Below are positions 22,986-34,830 of a stretch of DNA of 64,000 bases, piece after piece (position 1 is the stretch's first letter; every line of letters starts with the position of its first letter). A program made the position numbers and the translations under genes. The notes under the pieces are model-generated. The model searched no databases and was not told the origin of the DNA. It saw nothing but the letters and a program-made list of their open reading frames with translations. Source of the DNA: Cyrtodaria siliqua (taxonomy: Eukaryota > Mollusca > Bivalvia > Adapedonta > Hiatellidae); the NCBI GenBank assembly GCA_037043455.1, contig JAWPHD010000129.1, positions 564,927-628,926 of the forward strand, given 5' to 3'.

Positions 22986-23590
22986 ACGACCTTAACCTTG
23001 ATCTTCTACATTAACTCCTACCACTTATTCATTTTGGACTCAGTAGGTCAAGACTGGCTATGATAAGAGGATGATCCCTATTCATTTTGGGGTCACTAGG
23101 GCAAAGGTGAAGGTCTCGATGACCTGATCATGACAATTCTTACATTCAACCTTTTTAGCCACCATTATCAAACTTCATTGGTAGAGTCCTATTCACTTTG
23201 GGTTTAGGTAAAAGGTTAATGTCACCATGACCTGATAATGCTAAACCTTATACAAATGATAACTCTACAGCCACATTTATCAGATTTAAGGGGTAGGTTG
23301 GCCATCATAACAGGATGACTATACATTTTGGGTTCAATAGTCTAAATGTCAAGATCACCATGATCCGATCATGAAAAATTGTATCCGCAAAATAACCCCT
23401 CAACCCTTTAACGTTTGTAGCCACATTCATCAAACTGCATTGGTCATCCTTTCACACTGGACAGTCAACCTATGAAGCTTGATTTCTTTATCACAAATGG
23501 TTTCAAAGCAATGGAACATAACCCAAATTGTTTACAGACAGACGGACAGACGGATGGACGTAAGACAGACAAAAGGACACAGTGAGGACT
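22986..23590. mobile_element. Tandem-core element ending in ACGG microsatellite
   Basis: Four degenerate units of ~110-150 bp repeat TTCATTTTGGGGTCACTAGG-like and CATGACCTGATCATG-like motifs, followed by TTTACAGACAGACGGACAGA at 23520 onward. It has the same design as 20280-22245 and 55100-55690 but a different core sequence. Confidence 0.6.
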
Positions 23591-24062
23591 ATAAGACTTC
23601 ACATATATTGCACGGCCCTAATTTTCCAAAGCTGTTTTCTGAATATAAATGGGACCTGGCCATTTTTCTTGGGTACTGCTCTTTTCGATTGTTGTTGCCA
23701 TCCAAGATAGTCACCATTACTAAAAGTAGGTCAAAATAATGCACATATCAAACATCTCTGTGAAGTTTGTATTTTTTGTCAGTATCCACTTTTCAAGATT
23801 CACTTAGTATACATAGAGTCTCTGAAACCAAGTTCAGATTAAAAATGAGACTTGGCCATTATTTTTCTTTGATGGTGCCCTTGCTTATACAGAATATAAT
23901 TATGGACGTTTCAAATAACATTTCTCCTCGGAAACTGTTTAATTTTATGTACATTTTTCTTGGTTTGGAATCTATATACTCAGTTTGTTATTCATTTGGT
24001 TCCAATATTCAAGATGGTGGGCAATGTGCATTTTACATACAGTTACCTATAAGCAAGTGAAA
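23591..24062. other. Non-coding, no gene seen
   Basis: Short open frames without domains. Some phrases (AACATTTCTCCTCGGAAACTG) look like dispersed repeat sequence. Confidence 0.4.
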
Positions 24063-24210
24063 TTGTTGATACTAACGGATGGCGGGAGGTATACAGTACT
24101 GGTTCTATCCAGGAAAAATGGGGTGGTTTGCCATTACCACAAAAAATTTGACCATTATATATGGCCAAGTATGTGCTAAAATGACGTAAAACACCATTCA
24201 AACAAACTAT
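24063..24210 (+). mobile_element. SINE family A, copy 2 (5' part missing)
   Basis: Shares AGGTATACAGTACTGGTTCT, TGGTTTGCCATTACCAC and AGTATGTGCTAAAATGA with copies at 1780 and 38776. The tRNA-like head is not seen. Confidence 0.7.
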
Positions 24211-25229
24211 ATCTACATGGGTGCTCTCTGGAGCAAGTGTGTCACCTTCCGCGACCTTGTTTCAGAAGGTATCACATGACTATTGCCATTAGGTTGAATA
24301 AGAGAATACATATAAATGGCAACAAATGACAAGTCGAACGATAGGATAGCAGTAAATGGAAGTTTATTTTGTGATGAACTGCAGTAGCAGAAAATACACT
24401 GAACAAAGCTGAGATTCATTTGTCTTGGAAAACACCTCTACGATCACATCCGCGACAAACAGCCCGTGTTCCCCGTACACATGAACATGGCTACTCAACA
24501 AATTCAACACACTTTTCAGCATGAAATCTCATAACTAAGCATCAAAATCTCAAAATGTATCAAATATTATATACCTTGTATGACTGAAATTTGAATTATT
24601 GGGTATTTACTATTACTGTAATAACTTTACATGAAACATATTCTTCTTTTTGTGTCTTTTAAGAACAAGTGAAGATGGTAAGACTTTGCCACCTTGAACG
24701 AGTTTTCATGTTGTAAAGTTTGACAAATTTCGCTTTTGTGTGCTACAAAATATACAAGGTAACAGCAAAGATATGGTGTTGGAACATTATTAGTTGTTTC
24801 TTTGTAGCGTGTCACCATGATCAGGCAGTGTGCTAAGTCAGGTAAAGATAAGTATTTCACATGGACAGCAAATTCATAATATTTCTTGAAAGACGACCCC
24901 TCCTCCAAAACACCCCCCTCCTGAAACAAACTAGTTGAATCACACAAGCTGTTTTAAAAGGTAATAATCAGTTGTTCAACGATTGTTTTTTTTATAGTTA
25001 CGAAATACAAAATAAATAAACTTATGGCTTGTTAGTGTTTTTAATCTTTTGCGGATTCTTATTGATGACAAAAAAAAGGCCAGAAATATTTCATTATAAT
25101 CGAGGAAGTGAAATAAACTATATAAATATGCGTTTATTCAGTTGGCCATGTTTCTCTGTCAATAGTGAGTGAAGTTGGATATTTGTAGCACACTAGTTAG
25201 TAAACGGTACAGAGACAATACAATTTTAC
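24211..25229. other. Non-coding, no gene seen
   Basis: No splice-bounded coding stretch is recognised. The minus-strand open frame at 24627-24947 has no domain. Confidence 0.45.
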
Positions 25230-26000
25230 AGTCACTTTGGTAACTTGCATTACCATTCCCTGGTATTTAGTCACTATAGTAACTTGCATTACCATTCTAT
25301 GGTATTCAGTCACTATAGTAACTTGCATTACCATTCTCTGGTATTCAGTCACCATAGTAACTTGCATTACCATTCTATGGTATTTAGTCACTATAGCAAC
25401 TTACATTACCATTCCCTGGTATTTAGTCACTATAGTAACTTGCATTACCATTCTATGGTATTTAGTCACTATAGTAATTTGCATTACCATTCTATGGTAT
25501 TTAGTCACTATAGTAACTTGCATTACCATTCTATGGTATTTAGTCACTATAGCAACTTACATTACCATTCCCTGGTATTTAGTCACTATAGTAACGTGCA
25601 TTACCATTTTATTGTATTTAGTTACTATAGCAACTTGCACTACCATTCCCTGGTATTTAGTCACTATAGTAACTTGCATTACCATTCCATGGTATTTAGT
25701 CACTATAGTAACTTGCATTACCATTCTATGGTATTTAGTCACTATAGTAACTTGCATTACCATTCCCTGGTATTTAGTTACTATAGTAACTTGCACTACC
25801 ATTCTATGGTATTTAGTCACTATATCAACTTAATTACCATTCCCTGGAATTTAGTCACTATAGTAACTTGCATTACCATTTTATGGTATTTAGTCACTAT
25901 AGCAACTTGCAATACCATTCCCTGGTATTTAGTCACTATAGTAACTTGCATTACGGTATTCAGTCACTATAGTAACTGGCATTACCATTCCCTGGTATAC
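25230..26000. repeat. 39-bp satellite array
   Basis: About 19-20 units containing ACTTGCATTACCATTCTATG and GTATTTAGTCACTATAGTA. Each unit holds two near-palindromes (TACCATTCTATGGTA and GTCACTATAGTAAC). Since 39 = 13 codons, long false reading frames appear on both strands. Confidence 0.97.
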
Positions 26001-26234
26001 CCACTACAACATGCCTTTCCCAGCACTCTTTATTCAGACTATAGTATTCCACACCAGACAAGCACACCATGCAGCTATACTACTAAAGTATTTCTTTATG
26101 TCAACTTCATTTTTTGTAAAGTAGTTTTTAATATCTTTATGGCAAAATGTTACGCAGATATTACTTATAGAAAGTGTTAAGAAAGTCCATGTCACTAATG
26201 GCTAATAAATAAATACTTGCTGACAAAACCTATT
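26001..26234. other. Non-coding spacer between arrays
   Basis: Nothing recognised. Confidence 0.4.
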
Positions 26235-26480
26235 CCATACAATTTAGTATTACAACTAGTTCACGATTTAGTATTACAACTGGTTCACGATTTAGTATCA
26301 ACACTGGTTCACAATGGAGTATTTAAGACTAGTTCACAATTTAGTATTAAAACTGGTTCAGAATTTAGTATTTAAGACTGGTTTACAATTTAGTATTTAA
26401 GGCTGGTTTACAATTTATTTTAAAATCTCAAACAAAATTTAGTATTAAAAATTGCTACACAATATAATATTATAGACTGG
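26235..26480. repeat. ~27-bp degenerate tandem repeat
   Basis: About eight copies built on TTTAGTATTACAACTGGTTC, drifting to TTTAGTATTTAAGACTGGTT. Confidence 0.8.
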
Positions 26481-28065
26481 TAGGCAAGTATATCCTGTTA
26501 TGTGCTTCTCAGAGCTTACACCGAACAACTTGAAAAATATTGTTTTAGAAGATGGCGTTCTTATCTGGTTGGAACCCGAATTCAAATATTGACAATACAG
26601 ACATGTGAACATACATGTTCAATTAGCCGAGACCAAGATGCATTTCAAATATGTAAATATGATGACGCGAAAGTAAAAAGCACCATTCTCAGTATTTCCA
26701 TAGATGTAAATATTCTCCCCATCATTAATTAAATATAGCAATGAAATAAAACAATGGAGATGATGTCGCTCAGTTTTGCCTTTCAGGTATGATTACACCG
26801 TCGGACTTGATATTCACATATTGTGGAAAAGCGGAGTACAAGAAAATGGTACCTCGCAGTCGAGTTTAACTGGGAGCAGAGCGTTATGCAACTTACAGGC
26901 AACATTCTAATAAATGAGCAGTTAATTGAAAGTAAATGCACAGCGCTTTTTGTTTATTTGTGTTTTCAATTTGCATTCTTTGATTTCTGTTTGCCAGTTG
27001 TTTTTCTTATGCCTAAGAAGCACCAGAAAATACTCAACTGGACAGGTTCAAAGCTTGTTAATAAGTGGCTTCTGTTTACTCCGTGTGATTCAAAATGCAA
27101 GTTTTCAAGGTAAAATGTTGTAAATATTCGGTATGGTTCAATCAATAACAGACTTGATATAAAAAAAGTTTTGAAATAAAAAAAATAACAAACAAAAATG
27201 GTATCATAACATGATGTGTTATAGTACAACATAGTATTATAATTATTTCACGTTAAAACATAAACTGAGTGTAGAGTCTTTAAAGGTATAGACACTGGCT
27301 TTTAGATGGTTAGCTTTACGTTCAACATCGATGGAAATGCCTTTAAAGCCATAAAGCCATATTAAAGCTTCAAGATAAACACGGGTAAGTGATAGTTTAG
27401 ACTGTTAAGGTACCATTTCCTTGTATCCCAGCATCCACTCCAGTACAATGGTGACATGTTAAGATGGCATGTATCACAGATTGAAAGTAGCATGTTAATG
27501 AACAGTAACTAATAAAAGAGACAATAACACCTTCATATCATTAACAATGTAGTCACTGAAGCCTTCATATCATGAACAATGTAGTCACTGAAGCCTTCAT
27601 ATCATGAACAATGTAGTCACTGAAGCCGATTTGTTATTCAAGCAAGTGATATAAGCATAATGTACTATCAATGATCTGGAAAAAAAACAACAACATAGTG
27701 ACTATTCAATTCATATTGCAGCATATTTTAAACATGATTCATATTTGACAATATTCGACTCTTAAAAGATATCTATCATTCCGAGCTTCAAGCATCCATT
27801 ATTTAAGCTGCTGACTAGGTGTGTACTCAAAGTAACTGCCGTCAGAGATCATGCTATCCAACAAATGTAGACACGCATGACTGCTTTATGATATTGACAT
27901 CTTTATTGTCAACAACTACACAACTGCCGACCTATATCAAGATTGCCAACAAATGCATAATTGCCAACAGACATCACGATTGCTAACAACTATGCAACTG
28001 CAAAGTCATGATTGCCAACAATATATACATGACTGCCAACAGAAATGTCTGACAGACATGATTAC
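26481..28065. other. Non-coding; short 32-bp repeat at 27515-27625
   Basis: No supported gene. At 27515-27625 a 32-bp unit (AACAATGTAGTCACTGAAGC, then CTTCATATCATG) is repeated three times. Confidence 0.5.
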
Positions 28066-28849
28066 AGACAGGTTTAACTGCTGACATATAGGTATAACTG
28101 CTGGCAGACATATATAACTGCAGACAGACATATATAACTGCAGACAGACAGAGATAACTGCAGACAGACAGAGATAACTGCAGACAGACATATAACTGCA
28201 AACAGACATATAACTGCAGACAGACAGATATAACTGCTGACATATAGGTATAACTGCAGATAGATATATATAAATGCAGACAGACGGAAATAACTGCAGG
28301 CAGACAGACAGATATAACTCCTGACAGACAGATATAACTGCAGACAGACATATAACTGCAGACAGACAGAGATAACTGCAGACTGCAGACAGACAGAGAT
28401 AACTGCAGACAGACATATAACTACAAACAGACATATAACTGCAGACATACAGATATAACTGCTGACATACAGGTATAACTGCTGGAAGACATATATAACT
28501 GCAGACAGACGGAAATAACTGCAGGCAGACAGACAGATATAACTCCTGACAGACAGATATAACTGCAGACAGACATATAACTGCAGACAGACAGAGATAA
28601 CTGCAGACAGACATATAACTGCAAACAGACATATAACTGCAGACAGACAGATATAACTGCTGACATACAGGTATAACTGCTGGCAGACATATATAACTAC
28701 AGACAGACATATATAACTGCAGGCAGACAGACAGATATAACTCCTGACAGACAGAGATAACTGCAGACAGACATATAACTGCAAACAGACATATATCTGC
28801 AGACAGACAGATATAACTGCAGACAGATAACTGCAGACAGACAGATTGA

Positions 28850-29114
28850 TTGAATTGGATTTTATAGTCGCACCAACAGCTAAGGTCATATGGCGACTTT
28901 CCAGCTTCCATTGGTGGAGGAAGATTCCAGGTGCCCCTCCGGGCAATTTTCGTGCACGGGCGGGCACCTGGGTAGAACCACCGACGTTCCGCAAGCCAGC
29001 TGGATAGCTTCCTCACATAAAGATTCCTACGCCCCTGAGGGATCGAACCTACAGCGGTGAGGGGCAAGTGATTTCAAGTCAGAGACGTTAACCACTCGGA
29101 CACGGACGCCCCGC
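28850..29114 (-). mobile_element. tRNA-Ser-derived SINE, family B, near full length
   Basis: On the minus strand the head reads like a tRNA-Ser with a long variable arm: A box GTGTCCGAGTGGTTAACG, anticodon stem-loop GACTTGAAATC (anticodon TGA) and B box GGTTCGATCCC. The body carries CCATATGACCTTAGCTGTTG, and the 3' tail ends TATAAAATCCAATTCAATC. It is inserted within the tandem array. Confidence 0.88.
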
Positions 29115-30020
29115 AGACAGACAGAGATAACTGCAGACAGACAGATATAACTGCTGACAGACAGATATAATTGTTGACAGACAGATATAACTGCAGACAG
29201 ACAGATTTAACTGCAGACAGACAGCTATACCTATTGACAGACAGATGTAACTGCAGACAGACAGATGTAACTGTAGACAGACAGAGATAACTGCAGACAG
29301 ACAGAAATAACTGCAGACAGACATATATACCTGCTGACAGACCGATTTAACAGCAGCAGACAGACAGATATAACTGCAGACAGACATATAAGTGCAGACA
29401 GACAGAGATAACTACAGACAGACAGAAATAACTGCAGACATACATACATACCTACCTGCTGACAGACCGATATAACTGCAGTAGACAGACAGATATAACT
29501 GCAGACAGACATATAAGTGCAGACAGACAGAGATAACTAGACGGACAGAAATAACTGCAGGCAGACATATATACCTGCCGACAGACCGATATAACTGCAG
29601 TAGACGGACAGATATAAAACTCCTGATAGACAGAGATAACTGCAGACAGACATATAACTGCAGACAGACAGAAATAACTCCAGACAGACAGATATAACTG
29701 CAGACAGACAGAAATAACTGCAGACAGACATAACTGAGGACAGGCAGATATAACTGCAGAAAGATATATCTGAGGACAGGCAGATATAACTGCAGACAGA
29801 CAGGTATAACTGCTGACATACAGAAACTGAAGACAGGCAGATATAACTGCAGACAGATATAACTGAGGACAGGCAGATATAACTGCAGACAGACAGGTAT
29901 AACTGCTGACAGACAGAAACTGAGGACAGGCAGATATAACTGCAGACAGATATAACTGAGGACAGGCAGATATAACTGCAGACAGATATAACTGAGGACA
30001 GGCAGATATAACTGCAGACA

Positions 30021-30058
30021 GTTGATTGATTGAATTGGTGTTTTAAGGCGCACCAACA
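30021..30058 (-). mobile_element. SINE tail fragment
   Basis: ATTGAATTGGTGTTTTAAGG followed by CGCACCAACAC is the 3' tail module shared by SINE families B and C, stranded alone inside the array. Confidence 0.6.
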
Positions 30059-30575
30059 CAGATATATCTGAGGACAGACAGGTATAACTGCTGACAGACA
30101 GATATAACTGCTGACAGACAGGTATAACTGCTGACAGACAGATATAACTGCTGACATATAAATATAACTGATTACAGACAGATATAACTGCTGACATATA
30201 GGTATAACAGCTGAAAAATAGATCTATAACTGCATACATATGTAACTGCTGACAGACAGATATAACTGCTAACAGATATAACTGCCAACAGACAGATGTA
30301 ACTGCAGACAGACAGATGTAACTGTAGACAGACAGAGATAACTGCAGACAGACATATAACTGCAGACAGACAGATATAACTGCCGACAGACAAATATAAC
30401 TACCGACAGACAGATATAACTGCTGACAGACAGACAGACCGATATAACTGCAGACAGACAGATATAACTGCTGACAGACGGATATAACTGCTGACAGACC
30501 GATATAACTGCTGACAGACTGATTTAACTGCTGAAAGACTGATATAACTGCTGACAGACAGACATGACTTCAGAC

Positions 30576-31476
30576 GGCATTACTAGTATCACTAACAGTT
30601 CTTGGATTGTGTAGGCATATCAGAATCATAATCACATTTATTCATGGAACAAGATCTATAATCAATTTCACTTAAACACATTGGAATCATATCTGATTTA
30701 AAGTGTTAACCCAAAATAAAAAATCTTTAATCTAAATACTAACAAATTGCATATACGACATAACCTATACCTAGGCTGGACACAAAATATTGCAAAAAAA
30801 ATTCACGGCACACAACTCTACTATGCTAACATCAGTAAAAATAATTTAAGATATCATAATTTATACACATCTCCATGGTAACAGAATACAAACAATAAAT
30901 ACATGTAATGGTATGGGCATTCATTCTTTCATGGTTATGGCAATAAATAGGCGAGATTATAAAATCTTTCATTCTTTTTTTTCATATATGACACTTCAAT
31001 TTGCAAAAAAATCATGAAAAACCTCTGTCTAATTTTTGAAGGTTTTTCAAGTCAACAGATTTCAAACATGTTATCTGTATATACTTCTAAGACCTATGTT
31101 ATTTAATTATTCTTAACGAACCCTCCTACTATAAAACAAAATTATGATTTTTATTTTTTCGTAGGGAACTTGATCATTCTGATTTCCCCCCATATTTTTC
31201 TTTTCAACAAAAAAAAGAAGAAGCTTTTCCGATTAAATCCTCCTACTATGGCATTTCTCTGTCTTGATGGTTCGTAAACTGAATAATAAAAAACTAATGG
31301 TCTAATAAAGATTATAATTCTTTCTTCTTGCAGAGTAAAGAACAGTTTAGCATCGTCTTTCAGTAGTAAAATACTTCCATTTTCAAATTTTGATAAATTT
31401 AATTTTGCTTCATTTTCATCAGTTTAATCATTATCAAGTATCAAGGCATTTGTTGGAGTGTAATCAAAGCCTGCTC
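30576..31476. other. AT-rich non-coding
   Basis: No gene is recognised. A minus-strand open stretch of ~90 codons (about 31143-31425) has no start codon and no known domain. Confidence 0.4.
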
Positions 31477-31671
31477 TTAAATGAAGTGATATTCGTCTTC
31501 TAGAACATTACACAATTTACACTTGCCTTTACCCCGCTTTTCAGTCTCTGCATCCTTAAACAGGCTTAAAAAACATTGATTTCTGGATGTTTGTTGGTGT
31601 TGTAGTAATTTGAATCCTGTTAGATATGTTATGCAATAAAGTTTAATTCTAAAATAAACAAGTTTCAACAT
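31477..31671 (-). pseudogene. Small LINE 3' fragment
   Basis: The end of the frame (KGKCKLCNVLEDEYHFI) resembles the Cys-rich C-terminal segment of the LINE at 12230-14643 (RKCTQCNDLGDEFHFV). Only this short stretch is convincing. Confidence 0.4.
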
Positions 31672-32508
31672 TTATAAGGACTATACACAGACGTCTTTAA
31701 TAAATTATTTTGATATGTTTGTATTTTGCATGAAGAAGCAGCTTTGTTCAATGGAACATAACTAGACTTACTTCGAACAATAACGGCTCTTGAACGACCA
31801 TAAACTAATATTCTGTCCAATTACACGCAGCACACAGTTAGCTTAATATATATTTTTTATTTTATTTTTTACCAACTGCTTGTGTAAGTTTTACAAAAAA
31901 TTCACAATCATGAAATAAAATTACAATACAAGCTTTGTAAAGCAACAACATTGGAGATAGCAGGAGGGTTTTCTTGCATGAGTAAACACTTCTTATGTTC
32001 AGTTATGTCTATGCTTTATTCTGCAGTACATTTTGTAACATTATTACATATTATCCAGGCGTAGTGTTGGTCTGGACAGGTACACTTTATCTGGACATAC
32101 AATGTTAATAATGTAATAAGACAAGCCATACATTTATTCAGTGGATCAAATTAGTTTGTAACAATTGTTAATAAACTCGAGGGCTTTAAAAACGCCTCAC
32201 TGAATACAGGCGAAGCTTATATTTCCCATAGTTTAATCTATTATTTCAAAATCAGTTGTGAGTATAAACCATTTAATTTTCACTTCAGCTAGCACATATA
32301 TTTATTATTTTAAAAACTTTTATAGAAAGGCAATGAACAAGGCCTATCGATGTACAAGGCCTATTTTGACATTAGTTTAAAACTTGCATGTAAGAATTGT
32401 TAAAACTATATACATGAGGTGTTTTTAAAGTTCTCGAGCATATATTCAAACATAACTGCTACCTTTTCGTGTTTACTTTGCTGTGTTTACTTTGCTACTC
32501 AAACAAAC
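31672..32508. other. AT-rich non-coding
   Basis: No gene or clear element seen. Confidence 0.4.
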
Positions 32509-33070
32509 TTTAAAGGGACACACGACAATCTTGGAAGTATTTATCAAGCCTTTCAATTACCCCCCTATTTATTAATCCTGCATCATTTTGGTGTTTAACC
32601 TGCTTGCATATGATTAAATAAAAGGTAACACAATGTGGAGTTTCCTTCGTTAATCTACCATAGATTTAAATATATTATTATTGAACTGAAATGAATTGGG
32701 TTTTACGGCGCACCAACACATGAAAGGTTATATGGCGCCTAACAGGAATGAACAAGCCAGGCTCATCCTCCATTTACATCAAGATAAAATATGGAGAATG
32801 GGCCTAGAACTGTCTAACATGCAGAACTGCAGAGTTGCTGCAAATTCTATAGTAGACACTCCATTTATGATGGAGCCACGTTTCCACGTTTGCAGACCTC
32901 GAATGAGCATGATAAAATGAACATATCTATCCTACCAACCGCTGCAAAACACATACTTTGAACTACTCGAATAATTATTAAGAATGATTTGCAGATATTC
33001 AGGTTTCGAAGAAAAACTAACGGGGCTTTGTGAGTTTAAAATAAATCAAAATGGTGTGTATCCTTTTAAA
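32509..33070. mobile_element. TTAAAGGGACACAC MITE split by a SINE
   Basis: Left end TTTAAAGGGACACACGACAA, right end GGTGTGTATCCTTTTAAA. The internal phrases ACCTGCTTGCATATGATTAA and GAAGAAAAACTAACGG match other family members. The 32688-32930 SINE interrupts it, so the MITE is the older insertion. Confidence 0.72.
32688..32930 (-). mobile_element. SINE family C, copy 1
   Basis: Inverted relative to the copy at 54770-55015. Shared blocks include TTATATGGCGCCTAACAGGA, CAAGCCAGGCTCATCCTCCA and TATGGAGAATGGGCCTAGAA. The 3' tail module (GAATTGGGTTTTACGGCGCA on the plus strand) is the same as in family B. Confidence 0.75.
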
Positions 33071-34015
33071 ATATATACAAACAGAAGAGTATAGCAGCAT
33101 TTAAAAAACAAAACTTAATTGGAATTTCATATACATTTGAAATGCTTGTTCGAGATTTAGACTAAATACTAAATAAAAAGTATCAATTAAACTGTAGCAG
33201 AGGATGCATAATTGTACATGTGTTTCTAATCAAAATTACACAGTTCAAATACGGTACCTTCGTAATAGAACAAGTGTGTATGAGTTCTGAATCTAGCACT
33301 TTGGTGTTTCTGATTTATAAGAGTTTAAAAAAAACGCCTCCATAATCTCCTTAAGCAGACAGAATCTTGCACAATGGTTCAGCGTAACTAATAAACCAAT
33401 AACTACCAATAAATTGACATACAAAGATGCATGCACGTCAGGTTCTGGGTGCAACTCTACTGGGTGTACAGCACCTATGATTGTGGGAGATTTGTTTGTT
33501 AATCCATGCTGCAGGACTAGACGCGTAATCTTATTTTTGATTTTTAAAGTTTATGCGTGTATGAGTAGGAGTGTAACTTGTTTTTTGAATCTTAAAATTA
33601 ATGCTTGTATGAGTAGCAGTGTAACTTTATTTTTAAAAATCTATGATTGTTCGAGTGGTGTCATTGCTCATATTTCTTATTTCAATGCCTTTTTTAATAT
33701 GACAAGGGATTCAACATTGAGTGGCAAGGTTACTCAACTAACTTCTTAATTATGCAAACAAATCAGAAATATTGGTTTGCCACTGTTCATTTTATATTAT
33801 TCAACAATGTGAACTTTTATATTTTACCCAGATTTAACTAATCTCCATTATATGTAATCTCCTATACAACAATGATGCATATCTAACATTTATTTTATTT
33901 TTATATATATGGAATTTGAAAAGCTACCATAAGTTGTGGTCCATCTTGGCAGTTAAATGTAAATATATATAAATGTAAATTGACATAGAACATTACATAG
34001 ACAAGACTACTAAAG
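33071..34015. other. Non-coding, weak internal repetition
   Basis: A 111-codon plus-strand frame at 33414-33749 contains the twice-repeated phrase TATGAGTAGNAGTGTAACTT and no domain, so it is not called a gene. Confidence 0.45.
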
Positions 34016-34830
34016 ATGTATACGGTTGCCATAAACTGCCAGTTCTATAGTTACTGTTACTATGGTTGCCATAGACTACCATGGTTACTGTAGACTACTG
34101 CCAGTTCTATAGTTACTGTAGACTACTATGGTTGCCATAGACTACCATGGTTACTGTAGTCTACTGCCAGTTCTATAGTTACTGTAGACTACTGTGGTTG
34201 CCAAAGACTACTATGGTTACTGTAGACTACTATGGTTGCTATAGACTATTATGGTTACTGTAGACTAATAGTTACCATAGATTACTATGGTTACTGTAGA
34301 CTACAATGATAACCATAGATTACTATCGTTACCATACTTAGACTACCATGGTTACTGTAGACTACTGCCAGTTCTATAGTTACTGTAGACTACTATTGTT
34401 GCCATAGACTACTATGGTTACTGTAGACTACAATGGTCACCATAGATGACTATGGTTACCATAGATTACAATGGTTACCATAGGTAGACTACCATGGTTA
34501 CTGTAGATTACTGTGGTTGTCATAGCCTACAATGGTTACTGTAGACTATTAGTTACCCTAGATTACTATGGTTACTGTAGACTACAATGATTACCATAGA
34601 TTACTATGGTTACCATACATAGACTACCATGGTTACTGTAGACTACTGTGGTTGTCATAGCCTACTATGGTTACCATAACTACTATGGTTGACTGTACAC
34701 TACTGTGGTTACCATAGACTACTATGGCTACCGTAGCCTATTATGGTTGCCATAGTCTAATATGGTTACCGTAACTATTATGGTTTCCATAGACTACTTT
34801 GGTTACCGTAGACTACTATAGTTACCATTA
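34016..34830. repeat. Imperfect GGTTACTGTAGACTAC minisatellite
   Basis: About 45 short units of ~17-19 bp (ATGGTTACTGTAGACTACT, ATGGTTGCCATAGACTACC). CCATGG and ATAGACTAT-like inverted motifs give local self-complementarity. A block with CTGCCAGTTCTATAGTTACT recurs four times as a higher-order unit. Confidence 0.93.

Larger units (their letters stand above)
28066..30575. repeat. ~20-22-bp CAGACAGACAGATATAACTG array
   Basis: About 2.2 kb of short units GCAGACAGACAGATATAACT with many variants, interrupted by a SINE (28850-29114) and a SINE tail fragment (30021-30058). A higher-order period of ~200-225 bp is visible: GCAGGCAGACAGACAGATAT recurs near 28296, 28521 and 28718. Long open frames on the minus strand rich in Cys-Leu-Ser are artefacts of the repeat. 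Confidence 0.95.

Noticed and set aside
25237..26180. 198- and 311-codon plus-strand frames
   Set aside because: Products of a 39-bp (13-codon) satellite.
29034..29114. Functional tRNA-Ser(TGA) gene
   Set aside because: The tRNA-like part is joined to a SINE body and tail and has related copies, so it is a SINE head.
28006..30239. Cys/Leu/Ser-rich minus-strand proteins up to 353 codons
   Set aside because: Encoded by the CAGACAGACAGATATAACTG array with a SINE in the middle; overlapping frames look alike, as expected for an artefact.
31143..31425. Open minus-strand stretch without a start codon
   Set aside because: No recognisable domain and no continuity with the LINE fragment beside it.
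33414..33749. 111-codon plus-strand Cys-rich frame
   Set aside because: Internal DNA-level repetition explains it; no signal peptide or domain.
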